The translations under genes and the position numbers were made by a program. Of a stretch of 64,000 bases of DNA, positions 44,286-53,329 are shown piece after piece (position 1 is the first letter of the stretch; the number at the start of each line of letters is the position of its first letter). Origin of the DNA: Halorussus pelagicus (GTDB lineage Archaea > Halobacteriota > Halobacteria > Halobacteriales > Haladaptataceae); contig NZ_CP035119.1 in assembly GCF_004087835.1 (NCBI RefSeq), positions 434,001-498,000 of the forward strand, given 5' to 3'. The notes beneath the pieces were generated by a model. That model was not told the origin of the DNA. It worked only from the letters and a program-made list of their open reading frames with translations, and made no database searches.

Positions 44286-45764
44286 ATGACCACGAACGAC
44301 GCGAGAGAGACCTACGACGCGGGCGATGTCACGCTTCAGAAGGTCCGTGACTACGTCTGGGAGATTCCACAGGAGGGCGACATGCGCGCCCCGGCGCGCG
44401 TGCTGGCCAGCGAGACCCTGCTCGACCAGATCGCCGACGACAAGAGCCTCGAACAGCTCAAAAACTCGACGCACCTGCCGGGCGTCCGGAAGTACAACGT
44501 CTGCATGCCCGACGGCCATCAGGGGTACGGCTTCCCGGTCGGCGGCGTGGCCGGAATCGACGCCGAGGAGGGCTGTATCTCGCCGGGAGCGGTCGGGTAC
44601 GACATCAACTGCGGCGTCCGGATGATGAAAACGAACCTCACCTACGAGGAGGTGCAGGGCCGCGAGGAGGAACTGCTCGACGCCCTGTTCGCCAACATCC
44701 CTTCGGGACTCGGCGGCGGCGGCATCGTCGAGGGCGACATGGACGCCGTGGAGACCATCCTCGACCGCGGGATGGAGTGGGCGCTCGAAGAGGGATGGGC
44801 CGTCGAGGAGGACTTGGCCCACTGCGAGGACGAGGGCGTCCGCCACGATAGCGACCCCGCGAAGGTCTCCCAGAAGGCCAAAGATAGGGGCAAGAACCAA
44901 ATCGGGAGCCTCGGGTCGGGCAACCACTTCCTCGAAGTCCAGCGCGTGACCGACACGTATCTCGACGACGTGGCCGACGCCTACGGACTCGAAGAGGGCC
45001 AAATCGTCGTCCTCATCCACTGCGGCAGTCGTGGCCTCGGCCATCAGGTCTGTACGGACTACCTCCGGGACATCGAGAAGGCCCACTCGGGGATGCTCTC
45101 GCAACTCCCGGACAAGGAACTCGCGGCCGCGCCCGCCGGGAGCCAACTCGCCGAAGACTACTACGACGCGATGTGCGCGTCCATCAACTTCGCGTGGGTG
45201 AACCGACAGCTCATCATGCACCGCACGCGACAGGTGTTCGGGAAGGTCTTCGACACCGACTGGGAGTCGCTGGAGATGGACCTGCTGTACGACGTTGCCC
45301 ACAACATCGCCAAGAAGGAGACTCACACCGTCGAGAACGGCGAGGAGCGCGAACTCTACGTGCATCGGAAGGGCGCGACCAGAGCCTTTCCCGCGGGCCA
45401 CGAGGAGGTCCCCGGCGCGTACCTCGATGTGGGCCAACCCATCATCATCCCCGGAAGCATGGGCGCGGGTAGCTACGTCCTCCGGGGCGGCGAGGAGTCG
45501 ATGGACCTCACCTTCGGCTCGACGGCCCACGGTGCTGGTCGGACGATGAGCCGAACGCAGGCCAAACAGGACTACTGGGGCGGCGACGTACAGGACGAAC
45601 TAGAGCAGGAACACATCTACGTCAAGGCCCAGAGCGGCGCGACGGTCGCCGAGGAGGCACCGGGCGTCTACAAGGACGTGGACGAAGTGGTCCGGGTCTC
45701 GGACGCGCTCGGCATCGGCGACAAGGTGGCCCGGACGTTCCCGGTCTGTAACATCAAGGGGTAG
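44286..45764 (+). CDS. rtcB: RNA-splicing ligase RtcB
   Basis: 492 residues. Metal-binding GYDINCGVRM (C109), IHCGSRGLGHQV, and the guanylylated histidine H415 in FGSTAHGAGRTMSR are present. Joins 2',3'-cyclic phosphate and 5'-OH ends, sealing tRNA halves after intron removal. Encoded after archease, its cofactor. Confidence 0.95.
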   Translation: MTTNDARETYDAGDVTLQKVRDYVWEIPQEGDMRAPARVLASETLLDQIADDKSLEQLKNSTHLPGVRKYNVCMPDGHQGYGFPVGGVAGIDAEEGCISPGAVGYDINCGVRMMKTNLTYEEVQGREEELLDALFANIPSGLGGGGIVEGDMDAVETILDRGMEWALEEGWAVEEDLAHCEDEGVRHDSDPAKVSQKAKDRGKNQIGSLGSGNHFLEVQRVTDTYLDDVADAYGLEEGQIVVLIHCGSRGLGHQVCTDYLRDIEKAHSGMLSQLPDKELAAAPAGSQLAEDYYDAMCASINFAWVNRQLIMHRTRQVFGKVFDTDWESLEMDLLYDVAHNIAKKETHTVENGEERELYVHRKGATRAFPAGHEEVPGAYLDVGQPIIIPGSMGAGSYVLRGGEESMDLTFGSTAHGAGRTMSRTQAKQDYWGGDVQDELEQEHIYVKAQSGATVAEEAPGVYKDVDEVVRVSDALGIGDKVARTFPVCNIKG

Positions 45765-45886
45765 CGCAGACCCCGAAGTTGAGACGCCTCCCCCGCAGAT
45801 TTCCCGAGCGATGGTCCGCTTCGAAGCGGTCGTCGGCCGCGCGTCTGACGAATTTATTTGTGTCCGTGCGTCGGTGAATTCTCAAT

Positions 45887-46090
45887 ATGCATCAGGACCA
45901 CCTCGACATGGAGTCGATCACGCTCGAACTCTCCGAGGAGGAACTCGACGAAATCGACGACATCGCGTTCGCCGACCACCGAGACAACCGCGAGGCCGCG
46001 ATACGCGAACTCCTCGACAGGTGGCTGAAAGAGCGCGGAGCGTCGGCGTCCGAGGGGACAGAAACTGAGAAATCGGAGCCGAACGCGTGA
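45887..46090 (+). CDS. Ribbon-helix-helix family protein
   Basis: 67 residues from ATG 45887; ATG 45908 (MESITLEL) is an alternative. A single strand ITLELSEEELDEID is followed by two helices (REAAIRELLDRWLKERG) as in CopG/MetJ-like DNA-binding dimers, then a charged tail. A TATA-like GAATTTATTTG at 45850 is 30-odd bases upstream. It may be an orphan antitoxin-type or a simple regulator; no toxin gene adjoins. Converges on the zinc-ribbon gene with a one-base gap. Confidence 0.72.
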   Translation: MHQDHLDMESITLELSEEELDEIDDIAFADHRDNREAAIRELLDRWLKERGASASEGTETEKSEPNA

Positions 46091-46091
46091 G

Positions 46092-46442
46092 CTACGGTTT
46101 GAAATCGAATCGCGGTCCGTCCTCGTCGTCCTCTTCCGACTCCGCTATCGCGGGACCGTCAACCGTCGGCGGCACGAACGACCGGTCCTCGGGGTCTATC
46201 TCCTCGCCGTTTTCGTACTTCACGAAACTGAGGTAGTAGAGTTCGCCACAGCCATCGCCCTCGGTCTCGTCGGCTCCACAGACGATTTGTACGCCGTCGC
46301 TGTCCTCGAAGTCGTCGTAGGCGTCGGCGTACTCCCACCCGTCGAGGGGAGTGGGCGTCACGCACTTGTCGGCGAGATACCCCTCGCGTTCGAGCGCCGC
46401 GATGGTTCCACAGCGCGGGCAGTAGTAGCGAACTTCGGTCAT
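46092..46442 (-). CDS. Zinc-ribbon protein of unknown function
   Basis: 116 residues. Cysteine pairs at C8/C11 (YYCPRCG) and at C55/C65 (IVCGADE, DGCGEL) suggest a split zinc site. An acidic second half (EIDPEDRSF and a run of Glu/Asp) follows. Seen across haloarchaea by pattern, but I know of no assigned role. Confidence 0.68.
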   Translation of the reverse strand: MTEVRYYCPRCGTIAALEREGYLADKCVTPTPLDGWEYADAYDDFEDSDGVQIVCGADETEGDGCGELYYLSFVKYENGEEIDPEDRSFVPPTVDGPAIAESEEDDEDGPRFDFKP

Positions 46443-46523
46443 GGTGGTTCGTTGGTGTGGCGGCTACTTTCGACTGTCGCCTAGGTGGGGTTGTGGGTTC
46501 CTTTTGCTTTTTCTCTCGCGGAA

Positions 46524-46553
46524 GGGCGCGGCGCGCGACTGCGCGCCGCGCCC
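46524..46553. repeat. Perfect 13-base GC hairpin between divergent genes
   Basis: GGGCGCGGCGCGC, loop GACT, GCGCGCCGCGCCC. It lies in the 249-base gap between two divergently transcribed genes (46442 and 46692), where a terminator is not expected. Preceded on the plus strand by a pyrimidine-rich tract (CTTTTGCTTTTTCTCTC). It may regulate one of the promoters or form a cruciform. Confidence 0.5.
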
Positions 46554-46691
46554 GCACGCGCCACGGTGGATAGCTCTCCGAAGCTCACGCCCGCGACGAC
46601 CCCGAGGCTCGCGCCAAGTGCGACGCTCCGAACCCGGCGTCTCGCGGCCCGAGAAGCAAGACCTTTGGCCCGCGGTGGAGAGGATTCAGGT

Positions 46692-47543
46692 ATGATAGAC
46701 GAGACGGTCGAGGAGATTCGGGAGATGCAGACCCATAGCTCCTCCGTCGTCGCCGTGAAGGCCGCGCGCGCGCTGGAGGACCTGCGGGACCGCGAGTTCG
46801 CGTCGGTCGAGGACTTCGAGCGCGACCTCGAACGAAACTCCTCGGCGCTCCGGCGGGCAAACCCCTCCCACGCCTCGCTGGTGACGACCCAGCGCGCCGT
46901 CGTCTCGATGGTCGAGGACAACGGCGCGGAGTCGGTCGCCGAGGCCAAAGACGCGCTGGCCGAGGCCGTCGAGCGTGTGGTCGAGCAGGTCGAGACCGCC
47001 AAGCGCCGCGCCGCAGAGAACGCGATGGACTTCGTGGAGGACGGCACGACCATCCTGACCCACGACTACTCCTCGACGGTGTTGGAGACCATCGAGCGAG
47101 CGGTCTCGGACGGGCGCTACCTGACGGTGTACGTCACCGAGGCCCGACCGCGCTACCTCGGTCGGAAGACCGCCCGCGTCCTCGCGGAGATGGACCGCGT
47201 AGACGCCCACCTCGTCGTGGACGGGGCGAGCGGTCACTTCCTGCCCGAATGCGACCGCGTGCTGTTGGGGATGGACTGTATCGTCGAGGACACCCTCTAC
47301 AACCGCATCGGCACGTTCCCGCTGGCCGCCACCGCGGACAACCTCGACGTGCCCGTCACGGTCGTCGGGTCCTCGGCCAAACTGGTCGGCGAGGGCTTCC
47401 GGTTCGAGAACGACTTCCGGTCGCCCAGCGAGGTCCTGCTCGAACCCGCGGAGGGTTTTTCCGTGGAGAACCCGGCCTACGACGCGACCCCAACCGACCT
47501 GCTCGATTCGGTCGTCACCGACGAGGGTATCCGGGAGTTCTGA
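46692..47543 (+). CDS. eIF-2B alpha/beta/delta family protein
   Basis: 283 residues from ATG 46692 (MIDETVEEIREM). The helical N-terminus is followed by a Rossmann-like half with ILTHDYSSTVLETI, VYVTEARPRYLGR, LGMDCIVEDTLYNRIGTFPL and VVGSSAKL. The family also includes ribose-1,5-bisphosphate isomerase and methylthioribose-1-phosphate isomerase; it lacks their full key motif as far as I can see, so a translation-factor-like or sugar-phosphate role stays open. Confidence 0.78.
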   Translation: MIDETVEEIREMQTHSSSVVAVKAARALEDLRDREFASVEDFERDLERNSSALRRANPSHASLVTTQRAVVSMVEDNGAESVAEAKDALAEAVERVVEQVETAKRRAAENAMDFVEDGTTILTHDYSSTVLETIERAVSDGRYLTVYVTEARPRYLGRKTARVLAEMDRVDAHLVVDGASGHFLPECDRVLLGMDCIVEDTLYNRIGTFPLAATADNLDVPVTVVGSSAKLVGEGFRFENDFRSPSEVLLEPAEGFSVENPAYDATPTDLLDSVVTDEGIREF

Positions 47544-47582
47544 GGCGGCGCTCGGTCGTTCGGTCGCTCGACCACTCGCTTC

Positions 47583-48695
47583 TCACTCCACCGGGACCCA
47601 CTCGCCGCGCTCGTCGCTCTCCTGAATCGCCGCCAGAACCATCTGGACCGCGAGACCGTCCTCGAAGTTGGGTCGGTAGCCGTCGGCCGAACCCCCGGAA
47701 TCGACGGCCGACAGGAACTCGTAGTTCTCGTGGACGAAGGTGTGTTCCCACCCGAGGACGTGGCCCGGCGGCCACCAGTGTTCGACGTACGGGTCCTCGG
47801 CGTCCGTGACGAGAATCGTCTCGTAGCCCCGGTTGCCGTCGCGCAGGACCTCCAGTTCGTTGAGGCGTTCCAGCGAAAACCGGAGGCTCCCCTCCGAGCC
47901 GTGAATTTCGATTGTGTGGTCGTTCTTGTGACCGTCGGCGAACCGCGAGGCCTCGAACGTCGCCATCACGCCGCCCTCCAGTTCGGCCTGCGCGGAGTAG
48001 GCGTCGTCCACCGTGACGGGCCGGGTTTGGTCCGCCTCGCCCTCCACCGGGCGCTCGTCCACGAAGGTCCGGAGCTGTCCCGACACGCGCTCCACGTCGC
48101 CGACGAGAAAGCGCGCGAGGTCGATGGTGTGCGCGCCGAGGTCCCCCAAGGCACCGCTCCCGGCCATCTCCTTGCTGTTGCGCCACGACCACGGTTCCTC
48201 GGGGTCCACCAGCCAGTCCTGCAAGTAGCGCCCGCGGAAGTGACGAATCTCACCGAGTTCGCCGTCGTTGATGAGGTTCTTGGCGTACCGGAGCGCCGGG
48301 ACGAACCGGTAGTTGAACGCCGTCGCGGTTGGCACTTCGGCCGACGCGGCGGCCTCGGCCATGCGCTCGGCGCCGTCGAGGTCGTTGGCCAGCGGCTTCT
48401 CGGAGAGGACCGGGGTTCCAGCCTCCAGCGCGGCGATTGACGGTTCGGCGTGGACGTGGTTCGGCCCGAGGTTGTAGAAGGCGTCCACCTCCTCGACCAC
48501 GTCCGCCCAGTCGGTCGCGGTGCGGTCGAAGCCGAACCGGTGGGCGGCGTCCGCGAGCGCGTCCTCGTCGCGGCCGACGAGGACGTGGCGCTCTACGTCC
48601 GGCGCGTCCGGGAAGAACATCGGCAGTCGCGCGAGGGCGTTCGCGTGGGCTTTCCCCATGAACCGGTAGCCGAGGACTCCGACCGTGAGCGTCAT
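47583..48695 (-). CDS. Gfo/Idh/MocA family oxidoreductase
   Basis: 370 residues. NAD(P)-binding GVLGYRFMGKAHANA and the catalytic EKPLAND (K100) are clear; the second half has GDLGAHTIDLARFLVGD. Oxidises a sugar or cyclitol. A TIM-barrel sugar isomerase/epimerase of the kind often paired with this family is at 50056-51024 on the same strand, but four unrelated genes lie between them. Confidence 0.88.
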   Translation of the reverse strand: MTLTVGVLGYRFMGKAHANALARLPMFFPDAPDVERHVLVGRDEDALADAAHRFGFDRTATDWADVVEEVDAFYNLGPNHVHAEPSIAALEAGTPVLSEKPLANDLDGAERMAEAAASAEVPTATAFNYRFVPALRYAKNLINDGELGEIRHFRGRYLQDWLVDPEEPWSWRNSKEMAGSGALGDLGAHTIDLARFLVGDVERVSGQLRTFVDERPVEGEADQTRPVTVDDAYSAQAELEGGVMATFEASRFADGHKNDHTIEIHGSEGSLRFSLERLNELEVLRDGNRGYETILVTDAEDPYVEHWWPPGHVLGWEHTFVHENYEFLSAVDSGGSADGYRPNFEDGLAVQMVLAAIQESDERGEWVPVE

Positions 48696-48740
48696 ATGTC
48701 GGGTGTACTCCGACGAGCGATTTAGTGTTTCAGGCGGCGG

Positions 48741-49034
48741 TCAGTGATGCGGGCCGTGAGACCCCTGGGGACCGTGCGGTCCGCCGTGTTGGCCGTGGTG
48801 GCCCATTTGCCCGTCGTGGTCGTCGCCGTGATGGGGATGGTTCGTCCAGTCGTCGCCGTGTCGGTGGTCTCCCCAGTCGTTCTGGACTCCCCACTGGTCG
48901 CAGACGTGTCCAACGGTCGAGACCGGGTCAGCGGCAAAGTCAGTGACGTGAACGCCCGTAGTCGCAGTCGCACCGAGAACGAACACGGCGAGGGCGAACA
49001 GGACCATCGCGGCGATTTTGAGCGTCGTGGTCAT
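48741..49034 (-). CDS. Membrane-anchored histidine-rich small protein
   Basis: 97 residues. An N-terminal hydrophobic helix (about residues 7-28) precedes an outward-facing domain in which the last 55 residues hold most of the 14 histidines, along with Asp and Gly (HPHHGDDHDG, MGHHGQHGGPHG). One cysteine (C45). The composition fits metal binding, for example nickel, zinc or copper, at the cell surface. No close family is known to me. Low-complexity sequence lowers the confidence in any function. Confidence 0.65.
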   Translation of the reverse strand: MTTTLKIAAMVLFALAVFVLGATATTGVHVTDFAADPVSTVGHVCDQWGVQNDWGDHRHGDDWTNHPHHGDDHDGQMGHHGQHGGPHGPQGSHGPHH

Positions 49035-49158
49035 GGGTCTCGCCTCCTATGTTGAAGTAGATAGCAGATAAACATAAGAACAGAGGACCGTTCTTGGCCG
49101 GTGGGAACGACCGCGTTCGGAACACCGCGGTGCGCTCGGAAGAGAACGGTCGAATCCG

Positions 49159-49530
49159 CTACTCCTCGGCGAGGACCGACTGCATCGCCGACGCGAGTTC
49201 CTTGAACCGGTCCATCTCCATCGCGTCGGTAGTGACGAACGCGCCGTGGTCGCCGACGATGACTCGCGTGAGGTAGCCGTGGCTGAACACGCGCATCGTG
49301 AACTGGTACTCCCCGAGTTCGGTCTCGTCGTACAGCGATTGGGAGTGAAAGCCCAGTCGCTCGTTGTCGGCGAAGCCCACGAGGTCGGCGTCCGATTCGA
49401 GGTCTCCGCGGAGGTAGAGTTGGTCCTGGTCGTCCTCGGTGAAGTACGTCACGCTACGGAGTTCGTCGCCGACGGCGGTCCGACAGGCGCTGACGAGTTG
49501 ATCTTCGAGGTCCGCTGGCTGGTTGGCCAT
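49159..49530 (-). CDS. DUF7522 family protein
   Basis: 123 residues from ATG 49528-49530 (MANQPADLEDQLV). Alternating strands (SVTYFTEDDQDQLYLRGD, YQFTMRVFSHGYLTRVIVGD) look like a small sensor-like fold. A haloarchaeal family with no known function. Divergent from the Nudix gene at 49624. Confidence 0.72.
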   Translation of the reverse strand: MANQPADLEDQLVSACRTAVGDELRSVTYFTEDDQDQLYLRGDLESDADLVGFADNERLGFHSQSLYDETELGEYQFTMRVFSHGYLTRVIVGDHGAFVTTDAMEMDRFKELASAMQSVLAEE

Positions 49531-49623
49531 ATCCAACGAATCGCGCTCGCGGACCAAAAATCTGCTAGCCGAACGCGCGAAATCGGGGCGCTTTTGCCCG
49601 ACCCGAGTGTCGGCCGCGGTTAC

Positions 49624-50055
49624 ATGACCGACCGACACGTCCGCGTCTCCGCCCGCGGGGTCGTCCGGCGCGGCGAGGAACTCCTCGTCGCGCGTGACCG
49701 AGACCCCGTTACCGGGGAGTCGTTCTGTTACCTCCTCGGCGGCGGAGCGAACTTCGGCGAACACACCGAGGAGGCGCTCCACCGAGAGTTCGACGAGGAA
49801 TTGGGCGTCGCGCTAGAGAACGTCTCGTCCCTCGAAACCTACGAGGATGTGTTCACCTCCGGCGGGGAGACCGAACACGAAGTATGGCGGGTCTACGAGG
49901 CCGACATTGCGGAGGCGTGGCCCTACGAGCAGTCGGAGTTCGAGGGGTACGAACCCGAACACGACGAGGTCATCGAGTGCGTCTGGAAGTCACCGTCATC
50001 GTTCCGAGACGGTGGCGAGACGCTGTATCCCGAGCCAGTCGTCTCGGACCTGTAG
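49624..50055 (+). CDS. Nudix hydrolase
   Basis: 143 residues from ATG 49624. The Nudix box is GGGANFGEH with EEALHREFDEELG, matching GX5EX7REUXEEXGU. The rest of the fold is VRVSARGVVRRGEELLVARD at the start. Cleaves nucleoside diphosphates linked to another moiety. Substrate unknown. Its stop adjoins the stop of the convergent isomerase gene. Confidence 0.87.
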   Translation: MTDRHVRVSARGVVRRGEELLVARDRDPVTGESFCYLLGGGANFGEHTEEALHREFDEELGVALENVSSLETYEDVFTSGGETEHEVWRVYEADIAEAWPYEQSEFEGYEPEHDEVIECVWKSPSSFRDGGETLYPEPVVSDL

Positions 50056-51024
50056 TCACGCCCAGTAGGCCTCGCCGGGTTGCTCGCGGAAGATGGCGCG
50101 CTGGAGCATGGCGACGGCCTTTTCGAGACCCTCGTTGGAACTGGTCAGCGAGTCCTCGTGTTCGATGGACAGGGCACCGTCGTAGCCAACCATCCGGAGC
50201 GTGCTCACGATGTCTTTCCAATGGTCCTCGCCGTGGCCGTAGCCGACCGACCGGAAGAGCCACGAGCGGTCGGCCTCCTCGTCGTAGGGCGTCGTGTCGA
50301 GGACACCCTTGATGCGGGCGTTGGCGTCGTAGACCTTAGTGTCCTTGGCGTGGACGTGGTGGATAGCGTCGTGGTCGCCCAAAAAGCGAATGGCGTCGGT
50401 CACGTCGATACCCTGCCAGTAGAGGTGCGAGGGGTCGAAGTTCGCGCCGACGTGGTGGTTCGTCGCTTCGCGCAGGTGGAGCATCCCGGAAGGTTCGTAG
50501 ACGAGCATGTTCGGGTGCATCTCGATGGCCACATCGACGCCGAATTGTGCGGCGTGGTCGGCGAGGTCCGACCAGTAGGGGACGGCGACTTCCTCCCACT
50601 GGTACCGGTGGGCGTCGGCGTGTTCGTCCGGCCACGGTGCCGTGACCCAGTTGGGCGTCTCGTCGTTGGGACTTCCGGCGGGAAGCCCCGAGAAGCAGGT
50701 CACGGTGTCCACGTCCAACTGGTCGGCGAGTTCGATGGTCTCCCGGAGTTCGGTGTCGGCCTCTTCAGCGATTTCGTCGTCGGGGTGAAGCGGATTGTTG
50801 TGCGTCGCCAGCGCGGAGATACGCATCTCGTACTCGTCAAGCAGGTCGAAGAGGTGGTTCTGTTTCTCGTCGTCGCCCAGAAACTCCTCGCGGGGCAGGT
50901 GGGTGTCTCCGGGATGGCCCCCGACGCCGGGTTCGATGGCGTCAACGCCGATGCCGTGGAGATACGCCATGGCGTCTTCGAGCGACTGGTCGTACAGCGG
51001 CGGTGTGTGTACGCCGATATCCAT
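50056..51024 (-). CDS. Sugar phosphate isomerase/epimerase (TIM barrel)
   Basis: 322 residues. The AP-endonuclease-2-type TIM barrel has metal ligands in VAIEMHPNMLVYEP, GANFDPSHLYWQGID, IHHVHAKDTKVYD and LSIEHEDSL. The start MDIGVHTPPLYDQSLEDAM is on the first strand. Likely isomerises or epimerises a keto-sugar or inositol derivative, perhaps with the Gfo/Idh/MocA enzyme at 47583-48695. Confidence 0.87.
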   Translation of the reverse strand: MDIGVHTPPLYDQSLEDAMAYLHGIGVDAIEPGVGGHPGDTHLPREEFLGDDEKQNHLFDLLDEYEMRISALATHNNPLHPDDEIAEEADTELRETIELADQLDVDTVTCFSGLPAGSPNDETPNWVTAPWPDEHADAHRYQWEEVAVPYWSDLADHAAQFGVDVAIEMHPNMLVYEPSGMLHLREATNHHVGANFDPSHLYWQGIDVTDAIRFLGDHDAIHHVHAKDTKVYDANARIKGVLDTTPYDEEADRSWLFRSVGYGHGEDHWKDIVSTLRMVGYDGALSIEHEDSLTSSNEGLEKAVAMLQRAIFREQPGEAYWA

Positions 51025-51120
51025 ATCCCGACCACCACGGACGCAGTGAATAAGATTACGGGGGTTCTCGACCCCAGCGCGCTCCCGGAACGCCCCAAAT
51101 TTCGCTTCGCTGCTTTTGCG

Positions 51121-51621
51121 CTACTCCTCGGCGAGTTGCACGTCGAGGCGGTCTTCGAGCGCCTCGACGAGCGTTCCACCGACGTTGGCCTGATTCGCCC
51201 GGCCCTGCTCGACGGCCAGCAGGTCGTTCTCGGGCACGTCGAGTTCCTCGGCGAGTTCGTCACGCTGAAGGCCCTCCTCGCGTCGTGCCTCCTCGACGAG
51301 TTCGCCGTAGTTCGAGACCAGATACGGGAGCGGGTCGTCGTCGTAGCTGGTTCCTTCCTCCTCCCAGTGGCGCGAGTCGCCGTCGTAGACGCCGCTGGCC
51401 TTCGCGGTGTTCTGGGCGGCCTTGCGCTTGCGCTCGCGCTTCTCGTCGTCCTCGGACTTCGTCTGCTGGTTGTCGTTGTGCGAGGAGGCACAGTCCGAAC
51501 AGACGTGCAACTGCGCACCGGCCACGTTGGCCTCGGTCAGCGAATCACTCGACGTGCCACAGAGTTCGCACGCGCCGCCGCCACCGCTGCCGGACGACCC
51601 GCCGGTCGAATACTTAGCCAT
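51121..51621 (-). CDS. Multiprotein bridging factor 1 (MBF1) family protein
   Basis: 166 residues from ATG 51619-51621. N-terminal zinc ribbon (C18, C21, C41, C44), a charged linker, then a Cro/C1-type HTH (YGELVEEARREEGLQRDELA, followed by LAVEQGRANQANVGGTLVEA) at about 100-160. Archaeal MBF1 binds the ribosome/translation machinery rather than acting as a classical activator. The zinc ribbon is in the archaeal form. Confidence 0.9.
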   Translation of the reverse strand: MAKYSTGGSSGSGGGGACELCGTSSDSLTEANVAGAQLHVCSDCASSHNDNQQTKSEDDEKRERKRKAAQNTAKASGVYDGDSRHWEEEGTSYDDDPLPYLVSNYGELVEEARREEGLQRDELAEELDVPENDLLAVEQGRANQANVGGTLVEALEDRLDVQLAEE

Positions 51622-51738
51622 ATGCGAACCAGTAGGGCCACGAAGCATTTGAATACCCCGCTTGCCAGTCGAAACGACCGGGTTCGACGGAGCATCGACC
51701 CAAACACTCTTTTCTGTGTGCCAACAATAATCAAGGTA

Positions 51739-52161
51739 ATGGCGGACGAATCGACTGAGGCCGATGCCTCGGAGTTAGTCAACACGGTGTTCGAGACCGT
51801 CTCGGAGGACTGCCGCCGCTACGCGCTCTACGCCCTCTCCGAGTGGGGTGAGTCCGACCTCGAAACGCTGGCGACCGTGGTCGCGGGGTGGACGCAGGTG
51901 AACGCGAACTCGACCGCAGTGGTAACACCCGAGGACCGCGAAGCCGTTCTTGTGGCGCTCCACCACACCCATCTGCCGCGACTCGAACGCGAGGGGTTCG
52001 TCCGGTACGACCGGGAGACCGGCAGGGTCGAACTTGCCGAGGTGCCGGAACTGCTCGAAACCGTACTGGCGCGCTCGCTCGGCCAGCGACGGCGCGAATC
52101 CGGGTCGGCGTCGCCCGGCGACGCCGACTGGCACGACTCAAGGACCGACGATGCTCTGTGA
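51739..52161 (+). CDS. DUF7344 single winged-helix protein
   Basis: 140 residues from ATG 51739. One winged helix with the DUF7344 mark HHTHLPRLEREGFVRYDRE, as in the duplicated gene at 1216-1896. TATA-like CAATAATCAAG lies near the start (51723-51733). Overlaps the next gene by 11 bases, so the two form an operon. Likely DNA-binding regulator. Confidence 0.8.
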   Translation: MADESTEADASELVNTVFETVSEDCRRYALYALSEWGESDLETLATVVAGWTQVNANSTAVVTPEDREAVLVALHHTHLPRLEREGFVRYDRETGRVELAEVPELLETVLARSLGQRRRESGSASPGDADWHDSRTDDAL

Positions 52162-52858
52162 GTTTCTCGACGAGGCGGTCTCGGCGCGCAGACGCATCAC
52201 GGTATTCTCGCCTCGGCCGTGTGAGTCGGTCGAGAGTTACTTCGAGACCCGGAACGTCTCCGTCGAGTACGAACCGATTCCGGACGACGGGAGCGGCGGA
52301 TTCGTCGTCCTGAACGTGGACGGCGAGTTCGCCGGGAGCGCGGCCATGACTTCGGTGCGCCACCTCGTCTCGCCGACCGACGCGGACCTCGAACCCGGCG
52401 CGAGCGAGGCGCTGCGTGCGACGATGAACCTGCTCGCCGAGACCACGTTCGTCGCCTTCGAGAAGCGCCACCTGCTCGCGGCCAGTCGGGAGTTCGAAGA
52501 CCGAGCGCACCGCGTCGGCCACGGCACGCTCCGAACTGGTTTTCAGTCGGCCCGCGCGTTGGACGCCCAGCGCGACGTGTACGAGGCGCTGGCCACCGAA
52601 ACTCTGCTGGACGTACACGTCTACGGCGACTTCGACTGGACCCCGGACGTGCCGGGCGTGACCGTCCACGCCGAGACCGCCGAGGAAATCGGCGCGTTCT
52701 GGTTCGTCGTCTTCGACGGCGGCGACGACGAACGACAGGCCTGCGCGCTCCTCGCCGAGGAAACCGAGACCGACTCCGAGACGTTCCGAGGCTTCTGGAC
52801 CTACGACCCGGAGCTAGTCGCGGACATCGACGAGTACCTGAAGCGAACCTACCGATAA
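52151..52858 (+). CDS. DICT sensory domain protein
   Basis: 235 residues from ATG 52151, overlapping the end of the DUF7344 gene. DICT-type blocks: FSPRPCESVESYFETRNVSV at the start and later VHVYGDFDW, IGAFWFVVFDGGDDERQACA and FWTYDPELVADIDEYLKRTY at the end. In haloarchaea DICT domains act as light- or ligand-sensing modules next to regulators. Translational overlap suggests that it pairs with the HTH protein before it. Confidence 0.83.
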   Translation: MLCEFLDEAVSARRRITVFSPRPCESVESYFETRNVSVEYEPIPDDGSGGFVVLNVDGEFAGSAAMTSVRHLVSPTDADLEPGASEALRATMNLLAETTFVAFEKRHLLAASREFEDRAHRVGHGTLRTGFQSARALDAQRDVYEALATETLLDVHVYGDFDWTPDVPGVTVHAETAEEIGAFWFVVFDGGDDERQACALLAEETETDSETFRGFWTYDPELVADIDEYLKRTYR

Positions 52859-52927
52859 GTCGGCCCGCGAAAACCCAGAGTTCCGGAAGCGACAGACCGA
52901 ACTGTCCTCCGCTCGGACCGACAACCG

Positions 52928-53329
52928 ATGAGCGATTACTCGTTTACTCACGACGTGGACGTTCGCTACCGCGACCTCGACACGATGGAGCACGTAAACA
53001 ACGCCGTCTACGCTAATTACTTCGAGCAGGCCCGAGTGGCCTACTTCGAGGAAGTGCTGGACGTGCCGCTCCGCGAGATCGAGTCGGTGCTGGCCAGCCT
53101 CGAAATCGACTTCCGGCGACCGGTCGAGATAGACCACGACGTGACCGTTGCCATGCGCGTCCCGGAACTCGGCGAGAGTTCGATGCCGATGGAGTACGAA
53201 GTCCGGGCCGACGGCGAGGTCGCGGCCACCGGCGAGACGGTGCAGGTCGCGGTCGATAGGGAGACCAAATCCTCGCGGCCGATTCCGGAATCGTGGCGCG
53301 AGGATATTCGGGCGTTCGAGGGACTGTAG
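52928..53329 (+). CDS. Acyl-CoA thioesterase (hotdog fold)
   Basis: 133 residues. 4HBT-type: VRYRDLDTMEHVNNAVYANY with the catalytic aspartate D17, then FEQARVAYFEEVL and the strand RRPVEIDHDVTVAMRV. Hydrolyses acyl-CoA thioesters; the chain length is not evident from the sequence. Confidence 0.88.
   Translation: MSDYSFTHDVDVRYRDLDTMEHVNNAVYANYFEQARVAYFEEVLDVPLREIESVLASLEIDFRRPVEIDHDVTVAMRVPELGESSMPMEYEVRADGEVAATGETVQVAVDRETKSSRPIPESWREDIRAFEGL

Noticed and set aside
43116..45530. An 804-residue minus-strand open frame across archease and rtcB
   Set aside because: Only its last 162 codons are real (the GNAT gene). The rest is the complement of archease and rtcB, open because GC-rich codons rarely make stops on the other strand.
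50080..51738. Long plus-strand frame running into the DUF7344 gene
   Set aside because: Lies antisense to the TIM-barrel isomerase and MBF1 genes. Only the part from ATG 51739 has coding character and a promoter.
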